This document shows, in pieces, positions 53,885 through 60,175 of a DNA stretch of 60,175 nucleotides. The stretch's first letter is position 1, and every line of letters starts with the position of its first letter. The notes under the pieces were generated by a model. The model did not search any database. It saw nothing but the letters and a program-made list of their open reading frames with translations, and was not told where the DNA came from. The DNA lies in contig JASFHH010000006.1 in the NCBI GenBank assembly GCA_050123335.1, forward strand, positions 1-60,175, in the 5' to 3' direction. The position numbers and the translations under genes are program-made. Origin of the DNA: JASFHF01 sp050123335 (GTDB lineage Bacteria; Pseudomonadota; Gammaproteobacteria; UBA12402).

Positions 53885-55851
53885 AAAGTTGTGACCTCGG
53901 TGTGGATCGGGGTTTGATAAAAATAATTAAATTTGTTTTTAAAATAGATATCATACCATATTTGAAAAGTTACGATATTCCAGAGTTGTCTTGCGTAGAA
54001 TAGTTGTCCATTATTGTATTGCTTATAAATATTGTTTAGGTATTGTGAATTGAAAATATTATGATCGTTGGTATTGTTATTAGAAATGTGGGATTCTATG
54101 AATGGCTTTAATTCATTTTTCAACCACTTATGGATTGGCACAAAAAAGTGATCTTTTTTGCGATTAGTAATTTCTTTTGGCAGATATGATGCTATGGCTT
54201 TTCGAAATATAACTTTTTCTTTGCCTCTTTTGATTTTTAAATGAGGTGGTATCCGAGCAGAAAATTCCACGAGGGAGTGATCTAGAAATGGAACACGCCC
54301 TTCTAAGGAAAAGGGCATGGAAGAGTTATCCAATTTCATTAATAAGTCAGCCCATAATCTTGTTTCGATTTCGTAGCGTAATTCATGGTTTAGAAAGTTT
54401 GTTTTATTTGTGCCATAAAAGTAAAAGTTATTTAATTTATCTGAGTTTAATAAGGTAGTGTTGGATAAGATTTCTTCGTTTATTAGAGATTTAATTTCGT
54501 CTAGATCAAAAACACCATTTGCTGCAATAAATGCTTTTAAGGGATTGTTTGCATGGATCATGAAATCGTTTAATCTTTTAATTCCAGCTTTACCCAGTTT
54601 GCTGGAATATTTAAACGCTTTATCTAGTAGGCAATCAGGTATTACGTTAAAGGCTTGTGATATCCCATGGCACAGAAATTTTGGCATCCAGGAAAGATAT
54701 TTGTATCCATAATTCATTAACATGGATCGTTCATAGCCACCAAAAAGCTCATCTCCTCCTTCGCCGCTAAGTACCACTTTTACATGTTGTGCTGCAAGTT
54801 TGCTGAGCAGGTAGGTAGGCACGCAAGCAGGATCGCCGTTTGGCTCATCGCCGCTCCAAATCACCTTAGGTAATATATCTTCTATATTTGGTTTTAATAA
54901 TAATTCATAATGCTCAGAGTTAAAATAATTAGCACTAACGTTAATTTTATCTAGTTCATCTTCGCCTTTTTCCGTGGAAAAGCCCACAGAAAAAGTTTTA
55001 ATAGGATAATCTAGTTTGTTCCGAGCAAGTGCAGCAATTGTATTAGAATCAACACCTCCGGATAAGAAAATGCCGATTGGAACATCACTGATTAGGTGTT
55101 GTTCCACAGATTTTTCTAGGCGCGATTTTAATTCTTCAACCCACTCATTTTCATTCTTATTTTCAAATTGTTTGGCAATGTTCAGCCGCCAATATCTGGT
55201 TTTTATCAATTTATCGTTTTTTATTTGTAATGTATGTGCGGGCTCTAACTTATATATATTTTTAAAGAGCGTTTCAGGATTGGAATTGTATCTAAAAATA
55301 AAATACTGTAGAACTGAATTATAGTTGATGTTTTTTGTAATAAACGGTAAAGTGAGTAGGCTTTTTATTTCGGATGCAAACGCAAAATTTTCTCCATCCC
55401 AATAATAATAAAGTGGTTTGATCCCTATGCGGTCGCGTGCAACAAACAGGGATTTTTCTTTAACATTCCAGATTGCAAACGCAAACATGCCATTTAATTT
55501 GGTTAAACATGATTCCCCCCAAGTTTTATATGCGTATAATAATACTTCAGTATCGGTGTTACTTTTAAATTTAATACCTTTACTCTCAAGTTCTTTGCGT
55601 ATTTCACGGTAATTATAAATTTCACCATTATAAACAATAGCAAATTGATGGTCTTTGTCTAACATAGGTTGATGTCCAAGAGGACTTAGGTCTAGTATTG
55701 ATAATCGTAAATGTCCTAAAGTAGCAGGATTATTGCAGAAAATTCCCGCATCATCTGGGCCTCTATACTGCATAGAAGTTAGCATAGAGGTTACGAAATC
55801 TTTTGCTTGCTCATAATGGGTTTGACTAACTATACCCGCAATACCACACAT
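53881..55851 (-). CDS. asnB: Glutamine-dependent asparagine synthase-like amidotransferase, copy 3
   Basis: A 656-residue AsnB-family protein: MCGIAGIV with Cys2, YRGPDDAGIF, GHLRLSILDLS, YNGEIYNY, and the synthetase loop LSGGVDSNTIAA (about residue 260-270), VLSGEGGDELFGGYER, FLDHSLVEFS. It overlaps the radical SAM gene as ATGA and lies two bases after the GT2 gene, so the three are translated together. Its transcription on the opposite strand from copies 1 and 2, and its partners, point to a separate tailoring step. Confidence 0.84.
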   Translation of the reverse strand: MCGIAGIVSQTHYEQAKDFVTSMLTSMQYRGPDDAGIFCNNPATLGHLRLSILDLSPLGHQPMLDKDHQFAIVYNGEIYNYREIRKELESKGIKFKSNTDTEVLLYAYKTWGESCLTKLNGMFAFAIWNVKEKSLFVARDRIGIKPLYYYWDGENFAFASEIKSLLTLPFITKNINYNSVLQYFIFRYNSNPETLFKNIYKLEPAHTLQIKNDKLIKTRYWRLNIAKQFENKNENEWVEELKSRLEKSVEQHLISDVPIGIFLSGGVDSNTIAALARNKLDYPIKTFSVGFSTEKGEDELDKINVSANYFNSEHYELLLKPNIEDILPKVIWSGDEPNGDPACVPTYLLSKLAAQHVKVVLSGEGGDELFGGYERSMLMNYGYKYLSWMPKFLCHGISQAFNVIPDCLLDKAFKYSSKLGKAGIKRLNDFMIHANNPLKAFIAANGVFDLDEIKSLINEEILSNTTLLNSDKLNNFYFYGTNKTNFLNHELRYEIETRLWADLLMKLDNSSMPFSLEGRVPFLDHSLVEFSARIPPHLKIKRGKEKVIFRKAIASYLPKEITNRKKDHFFVPIHKWLKNELKPFIESHISNNNTNDHNIFNSQYLNNIYKQYNNGQLFYARQLWNIVTFQIWYDIYFKNKFNYFYQTPIHTEVTTL

Positions 55852-55853
55852 TG

Positions 55854-56732
55854 CTAACTTTTCCTGGTTTTTACGATCAGGTCAGCTAGTAACGCGGTGA
55901 CGAGAAAGTAAAATGATATTTGAATAAGCAGCAGAGATGATTTGCCAACGCTATGGTTTAACGCAATTCCTTCGATTGCTAACGATATTCCAAGGGAAAA
56001 AATTAAAATTCCTGGAATAAATAATATTCGCAACGGCCTGAAATATAAAACGGTTGTGACTATTAAAGTAATAAAATTTATTGTATCGCGAAAAGGTTTT
56101 ATTTTTGAACTGCCAGTTCTTGCAAAATATTCAATAGGAGTATATTTTACGCGGTAGTTATTGCATAAAAAAGCCAAGGTTATTGTGGTGGTAAAACTAA
56201 AGCCATCACAAATTAAATTATGAAATTTTTTTGCTAATTCTTTTTTAAAAACACGCAATCCACTATTTAAATCCGGAATTTTATATCCAACTAATATATT
56301 AGCTAATTTTCTTAAAATCCACTTTGCTGGTTTACGTATAGTAGGAATATTAGAGTTTGGCATAGTGCGTGCACCAACAACCATATCGTATTTTCCCTGT
56401 ATGCAGATGTCAGTTAGTTTAGGTATCTGATCATTTGGGTAGGTATTGTCTGCATCGGTGATGATAATATATTCTGAGTTTGCGTTATTTATTCCATGCT
56501 TTAACGCAGATCCATATCCTAAATTATGATCAAAGTGCAATAAGGTGAATTCATTTTTTAGTTGATTTTGTAAATTAGTCAATAGTTCATAAGTTCCATC
56601 ATCAGAACCATCATCCACAACGATCAGTTCGTAATCTTTTAGTGATGGATTTGATCTTATATTTTTAATTGTATCTACAACTGCGTCTTTTTCATTGAAA
56701 ACAGGAATAACGATAGCTACAGAAGAATTCAT
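55854..56732 (-). CDS. Polyprenyl-phosphate-type glycosyltransferase (GT2) with C-terminal membrane anchor
   Basis: A 292-residue GT2 protein: IVIPVFNEKDA (7-17), VVDDGSDDGTYE (about 38-49), and TDADNTYPNDQI (metal-binding DAD). Two C-terminal hydrophobic segments (about 225-250 and 260-285) anchor it. It is similar in outline to the 2254 protein but clearly distinct in sequence. It is the first gene of the minus-strand operon. It probably makes an Und-P-linked sugar; which sugar is unknown. Confidence 0.82.
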   Translation of the reverse strand: MNSSVAIVIPVFNEKDAVVDTIKNIRSNPSLKDYELIVVDDGSDDGTYELLTNLQNQLKNEFTLLHFDHNLGYGSALKHGINNANSEYIIITDADNTYPNDQIPKLTDICIQGKYDMVVGARTMPNSNIPTIRKPAKWILRKLANILVGYKIPDLNSGLRVFKKELAKKFHNLICDGFSFTTTITLAFLCNNYRVKYTPIEYFARTGSSKIKPFRDTINFITLIVTTVLYFRPLRILFIPGILIFSLGISLAIEGIALNHSVGKSSLLLIQISFYFLVTALLADLIVKTRKS

Positions 56733-56771
56733 AAATTATCTCAAAATGATTATTTATATATTAGAGTCGAG

Positions 56772-56800
56772 AGTATACAAAAATGTAAAAATTTTGTCAA
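56772..56800 (-). promoter_or_regulatory. Strong sigma70 promoter of the GT2-asnB-radical SAM operon
   Basis: On the minus strand, a perfect TTGACA (56800-56795) and TATACT (56777-56772) are separated by exactly 17 bases. The predicted start lies about 33 bases before the GT2 ATG. It is the best promoter in the window. Confidence 0.72.
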
Positions 56801-56932
56801 TATTCAGGCTGATAATGTACAGGGCTACCTTATTAAAATTTGGTCATTAATACGCTATCCAAAAAGCCGCTATCTCATCCAGCCAACTTTCATATGGCTT
56901 TTAAGCTAATATGAGGCTTGCTTTTTAATTGT

Positions 56933-57000
56933 CCTAAGGAGCTAGAATTAAAAGGTATAAAGGCTGTAGAGGAAGCAAATGCGCTATTAGGCACAAATTT
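56933..57000 (+). pseudogene. Possible transposase C-terminal remnant
   Basis: One frame reads PKELELKGIKAVEEANALL, close to the 'V.ELRL.GI.TIEEAN.FL' stretch of ISNCY-type integrase-fold transposases. Only about 22 codons survive, without start or stop context. It may mark an old insertion sequence here. Confidence 0.3.
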
Positions 57001-57028
57001 GTTGTTATTAAAATATTGTTATTATAAA
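56999..57028 (+). promoter_or_regulatory. Candidate promoter of the wecA-like gene
   Basis: TTGTTG (56999-57004), an 18-base spacer and TATAAA (57023-57028). The predicted transcript would begin about 28 bases before the gene. The TTGTTG box recurs at 3284 and 20243. Confidence 0.4.
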
Positions 57029-57062
57029 ATTCAATAATAATTGTTCCAGGAGGTTATGGTTA

Positions 57063-58133
57063 ATGATGCATTTGCTGCTTAGTGTAATTATTACATTTTG
57101 TTTCACTATCTGTGTGATTGTTTATGCTAGACCTGTTGCAGCGCATATCGGATTAGTTGATTTACCTAGTGTACGCAAGAATCACAATGGTAATATTCCT
57201 TTGATTGGCGGTCTGGCTATGATGTTTGGTATTATCATCGGGATTTTGATGCTTGATATTTCTTTGGCTCCTTATCGGGTTTTATTGGTTTCGATAGCAA
57301 TTATGATTTTTTTTAGCATGTTAGATGATTTACATGAATTATCTCATAAAAAAAGATTTGTTATTCAGTTTTTTGTTGCGTTTATTATGGTTCATTTTGG
57401 ACATTATGCTATTATTGATTTAGGTAATTTTTTATTTTGGCATGACATTATTTTAGGTTCTTTAAATTTGCCATTTACTATTATTGCAATCATTGCAGTG
57501 ATTAATGCGATGAATATGCTGGATGGTTTAGATGGGCTTATGGGTTCTATTGCTTTATCGCAATTTGTTTTGTTGGCAATTTTAGCCTGGCATGTTGGGA
57601 GATTTAATGATACTTATTTTATTATGATAATAGTAAGCGCAATTTTAGGGTTTTTATGTTTTAATTTTCCGTATAAAAAACAGATGCAGTCAAAAATTTT
57701 CATGGGTGATGTTGGTAGTGCATCATTAGGTATTCTAATTTCCTGGTTTTTGATTAGCTTATCACAGCCGCCGGTTAGGGCAGCTAATCCGGTCGTGTTT
57801 TTGTGGATTATGGCAATACCTTGTTTTGATTTGGTAAGTGTAATGTTGCGTCGGTTATATAATAAAAAATCTCCATTTAAAGCAGATAATGAACATTTAC
57901 ATCATTTGCTGAAAAAATCGGGCTTAAGTGACTTAACTACGGTAATTGTTATTTTGATGATTTCTCTATTATTTGGTTTAGCAGGAATTAGCATGAGTTT
58001 TGCGCATGTGTCTGAAAGTGTTATGTTCGTAATTTTGCTTGGATGTTTTTTTGGATATATGTTTGTGGTTAATTATCAGGAACTATTACCGCGCACGATA
58101 GGGTATTTTATTCAAGTAAGTGAAAAGTCATAA
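57063..58133 (+). CDS. wecA: Undecaprenyl-phosphate HexNAc-1-phosphate transferase (WecA/TagO-like)
   Basis: A 356-residue polytopic membrane protein with about ten hydrophobic segments. It shows MLDDL with the catalytic Asp pair (88-89), INAMNMLDGLDGL (147-159), FMGDVGSA (213-220) and NEHLHHLL (277-283), the defining cytoplasmic motifs of the MraY/WecA family; the HLHH form favours WecA/TagO/WbpL over MraY. It would transfer a HexNAc-1-phosphate to undecaprenyl phosphate and so start the polymer. A perfect AGGAGG lies nine bases before ATG 57063 (57066 is also possible). It is outside the main operon, with its own promoter. Confidence 0.88.
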   Translation: MMHLLLSVIITFCFTICVIVYARPVAAHIGLVDLPSVRKNHNGNIPLIGGLAMMFGIIIGILMLDISLAPYRVLLVSIAIMIFFSMLDDLHELSHKKRFVIQFFVAFIMVHFGHYAIIDLGNFLFWHDIILGSLNLPFTIIAIIAVINAMNMLDGLDGLMGSIALSQFVLLAILAWHVGRFNDTYFIMIIVSAILGFLCFNFPYKKQMQSKIFMGDVGSASLGILISWFLISLSQPPVRAANPVVFLWIMAIPCFDLVSVMLRRLYNKKSPFKADNEHLHHLLKKSGLSDLTTVIVILMISLLFGLAGISMSFAHVSESVMFVILLGCFFGYMFVVNYQELLPRTIGYFIQVSEKS

Positions 58134-58409
58134 ATTAACTTGACAGATTAAACCTAGGATTTAGATTTAATATCAAATATCCTACACAAAAATAATCCAC
58201 TTACTTGCTTTAAAATTTAATTTTTTAGCGTATTATGGTTTTTCATAAAACTTCAAGATCACGATGATCTATCTTGTTTGTTTGATTCAAAATCACAAAA
58301 TCACGAGCACAGAAGCTCAAGTTTTATAATTTTATTAAAAGTAAATTGCGGTAATTTTGCAGGTGTTTGCTGTATTCACAAGGTAATTGTTTTAGAGGGA
58401 TAATGTATT
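58134..58409. other. Leader region of the SpvB-like gene
   Basis: No gene is recognised in these 276 bases. A perfect TTGACA (58140-58145) is followed by only a weak -10 (TAGATT, 58162-58167). A TATTAT hexamer lies at 58231-58236. An imperfect stem joins ATAAAACTT (about 58245) to AAGTTTTAT (about 58320), enclosing two small dyads, so the transcript leader could be structured. Confidence 0.3.
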
Positions 58410-60175
58410 ATGCGATTTCGAATAAAATTTGGTCATTGGTTTAGTAATAGGTTGTTTAAAGATGTGATCAAGCTTCTGATAGCAATTTCATTTTGTTGTA
58501 TTGGAGTTTGTTTTGCTGGTTCACAACTTCTGCCTTCGTTGACAGAAGTGTCACATGCGCAAAGAAATGAAAAAAATAATACGTCTAATATTTTACATAC
58601 GAAATTAGACAATAAATTAAATAATAAATTCAACAGTAAATTTTTATCAAATTTCACCAAGGTTTTTAACAAAAAAAACACAGAAGAAGTAGGAAGTTTA
58701 TCAGGCAAGCTAGAAGTAAATGAAGTAGGAGCAGCGGTTTATAATGTACCGATAAACGTACCGCCAGGTACAGCTGGAATGACGCCAAAGCTTTCGATAA
58801 CTTACAGCAGTAATCAAAAGAATGGTTTGCTTGGAATGGGGTTTTCACTAGAAGGTTTAACTTCAATAGTTCGTTCTCCGCAAACCAAAGCGCAAAACGG
58901 CCAAATTCATGGAGTAGATTTTACTGACGCAGATAGATTTTCACTAGGAGGTCAGCAATTAGTAGCGATAAAAGGAGATTATGGCCAGGATCAAACGGAA
59001 TACCGAACATATATTGATAGTCAATCAAAAGTAATATCATACGGAAGACAAGGAAACGGTCCGCAAAGTTTCAAAGTCTGGACGAAAGGAGGCCAAATAG
59101 CAGAATACGGAGTAAGTGAAGACTCAAGGCTAAAAGCACACATAGAAGATCCAAAAGGCAAAGTATTAGATGATCAAACAGTAAAACAATGGACTTTGAA
59201 TAAAATCGAAGACACAGCAGGAAATTATTTACAAGTACATTATTTTAAAGATGAAGCTAATGGAATATTTTATCCAACAGAAATAGATTATACCGGAAAC
59301 GATGCAGCAGGAATCAAGCCGTATAACAAAGTAGAATTTGTTTATGCCGACCGACCGGATACAAGAACATTATATCACGCAGGCTCAAAAAGCGTTTTAA
59401 ACAAAAGACTAAGTGAAATCAAAGTATACTCAGGAGATCAAACAGGAAATTATCAATTAGTATATGACTATCAATTAACTTATGAAATCAGTCCAAACAC
59501 GTATAGATCAAGATTAACCAGTATTAAATTAAGTGATGCGAATGGAAATTCATATCCAGCAACGAAATTCAATTGGCAAACTAATGATGAGGGGTGGGAA
59601 GGTGATACAAATTATACGCTACCAGATATACTAACGTATAACGGTAAGCCAGCAGGTCAATTTACTGATTTGGATGGAAATGGTCTACCTGATTTTGTGC
59701 TTTCAACAAAGCAGGGTAGTGCATGGTGGAGAGGTGCATGGATTAACACTGGTAAAGGATGGCAAAAAGCGCCATATTTTACATTACCAGATATATTAAC
59801 TTACGGCGGAAAATCAGCAGGTCAATTTACTGATTTGGATGGAAATGGTCTACCTGATTTTGTGCTTTCAACAAAGCAGGGTGGTGCATGGTGGAGAGGT
59901 GCATGGATTAACACTGGTAAAGGATGGCAAAAAGGGCCATATTTTACATTACCAGATGTATTAACTTACAGAGGAAAATCAGCTGGTCAGTTAATTGATT
60001 TGAATGGAGACGGGTTGCCAGATTTTGTGCTTTCAACAAAGCAGGGTGGTGCATGGTGGAGAGGTGCATGGATTAACACTGGTAAAGGATGGCAAAAAGC
60101 GCCATATTTTACATTACCAGATATATTAACTTACGGCGGAAAATCAGCAGGTCAATTTACTGATTTGGATGGAAA
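58410..60175 (+). CDS. SpvB/Tc-toxin-like secreted protein with FG-GAP/VCBS-type repeats, 3' end cut by window
   Basis: An open frame of at least 588 codons runs off the window. The N-terminus has basic residues and a hydrophobic stretch, LLIAISFCCIGVCFA, a likely signal peptide cleaved near residue 36. Residues about 95-165 match the SpvB domain: SGKLEVNEVGAAVYNVPI, PPGTAGMTPKLSITYSS, NGLLGMGFSLEGL. From about residue 402 there are 55-residue repeats containing GQFTDLDGNGLPDFVL and AWWRGAWINTGKGW, an FG-GAP/VCBS-like calcium-type blade. This is the organisation of Tc toxin B subunits and of large RHS/insecticidal-toxin-complex proteins. A GAGGGATAAT ribosome site precedes ATG 58410. The C-terminal effector part, if any, is not visible. 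Confidence 0.82.
   Translation, partial: MRFRIKFGHWFSNRLFKDVIKLLIAISFCCIGVCFAGSQLLPSLTEVSHAQRNEKNNTSNILHTKLDNKLNNKFNSKFLSNFTKVFNKKNTEEVGSLSGKLEVNEVGAAVYNVPINVPPGTAGMTPKLSITYSSNQKNGLLGMGFSLEGLTSIVRSPQTKAQNGQIHGVDFTDADRFSLGGQQLVAIKGDYGQDQTEYRTYIDSQSKVISYGRQGNGPQSFKVWTKGGQIAEYGVSEDSRLKAHIEDPKGKVLDDQTVKQWTLNKIEDTAGNYLQVHYFKDEANGIFYPTEIDYTGNDAAGIKPYNKVEFVYADRPDTRTLYHAGSKSVLNKRLSEIKVYSGDQTGNYQLVYDYQLTYEISPNTYRSRLTSIKLSDANGNSYPATKFNWQTNDEGWEGDTNYTLPDILTYNGKPAGQFTDLDGNGLPDFVLSTKQGSAWWRGAWINTGKGWQKAPYFTLPDILTYGGKSAGQFTDLDGNGLPDFVLSTKQGGAWWRGAWINTGKGWQKGPYFTLPDVLTYRGKSAGQLIDLNGDGLPDFVLSTKQGGAWWRGAWINTGKGWQKAPYFTLPDILTYGGKSAGQFTDLDG
59613..60175 (+). repeat. 165-bp in-frame tandem repeats in the SpvB-like gene
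   Basis: Units begin at 59613, 59778, 59943 and 60108 (the last cut off), each exactly 165 bp or 55 codons. Units differ by only a few bases; the core around TGATTTGGATGG and the GGTGCATGGTGGAGAGG region are nearly invariant. This suggests recent expansion or ongoing homogenisation. Confidence 0.9.

Larger units (their letters stand above)
56733..57062. other. Divergent regulatory region between the minus-strand operon and the wecA-like gene
   Basis: It holds a near-consensus minus-strand promoter, a plus-strand promoter candidate and a possible transposase remnant, all annotated separately. Nothing else was recognised. Confidence 0.5.

Noticed and set aside
52691..55851. AsnB plus radical SAM as a peptide-natural-product (lasso or RiPP) cluster
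   Set aside because: The genes overlap or abut with no room for a precursor peptide, and no leader protease or recognition protein is present.
59613..60175. Tandem repeats as a CRISPR array
   Set aside because: The 165-bp units are contiguous, in frame and coding, without spacers.

Overview
The window is AT-rich bacterial DNA. Nearly all of it is one very large surface-polysaccharide locus (O-antigen or capsule type), about 55 kb from position 2254 to 58133. The set of enzyme families (WbpB/D/E, WbpG with HisH2/HisF2, WbpM, WecA, Wzx/Wzy) is typical of Gram-negative proteobacteria. An ankyrin-repeat protein, several palindromic mobile repeats and an SpvB/Tc-toxin-like secreted protein at the edges suggest a host-associated organism, possibly a gammaproteobacterium of the Legionellales type. 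That placement is an inference from gene style only.

Layout. 1-250: a cut-off RelE/HigB-type toxin gene (minus strand) with a clear promoter and operator-like dyad. 521-2218: ankyrin-repeat protein. 2254-3204 (minus): polyprenyl-phosphate glycosyltransferase. 3530-10107: a first plus-strand block with a DegT-like enzyme, a BioF2-type GNAT enzyme, a glycosyltransferase, a polysaccharide deacetylase, a methyltransferase and a nucleotidyltransferase/kinase-like protein. 10187-15658: amino-deoxysugar block (2-epimerase, cupin, RmlD-like reductase, WbuB-like transferase, WbpM-like dehydratase). 16090-18907: wbpB, wbpD, wbpE. 18929-25894: a sulfation module (DUF2061, CysQ, CysD, CysN, CysC, a Wzx-like flippase, a sulfotransferase). 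25905-39487: amidotransferase AsnB, HisH2/HisF2/WbpG, three glycosyltransferases, a second AsnB, a Wzy-like polymerase, and the TviB/TviC pair. 39679-52689: second flippase, DegT aminotransferase with a two-subunit transketolase, glycosyltransferase, P-loop protein, three methyltransferases, a GT-C-like membrane protein, a YbhN-type membrane protein, and a secreted five-bladed beta-propeller whose frame is broken at a G7 tract. 52691-56732 (minus): a three-gene operon (glycosyltransferase 2, AsnB, radical SAM/SPASM) behind a near-consensus promoter. 57063-58133: WecA-type initiating transferase. 58410-end: an SpvB-domain protein with 165-bp tandem repeats, running off the window.

How the parts fit (inference). 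WecA would load the first sugar on undecaprenyl phosphate. TviB/TviC would give UDP-GlcNAcA and UDP-GalNAcA; WbpB/E/D would give a 2,3-diacetamido uronic acid; WbpG/HisH2/HisF2 and the three AsnB paralogues would add amidine or amide groups; the 10-15 kb block would give a 2-acetamido-2,6-dideoxy sugar. CysDNC would make PAPS for the sulfotransferase, with CysQ clearing PAP. Glycosyltransferases assemble units that Wzx and Wzy export and polymerise. No wzz, waaL or capsule ABC export gene is visible. The predicted product is a sulfated, amidated, amino-uronic-acid-rich glycan.

Four palindromic elements of different sequence sit in the gaps. One has inserted into the 3' end of hisH2 with an apparent 9-bp target duplication and rewrites the protein's C-terminus.
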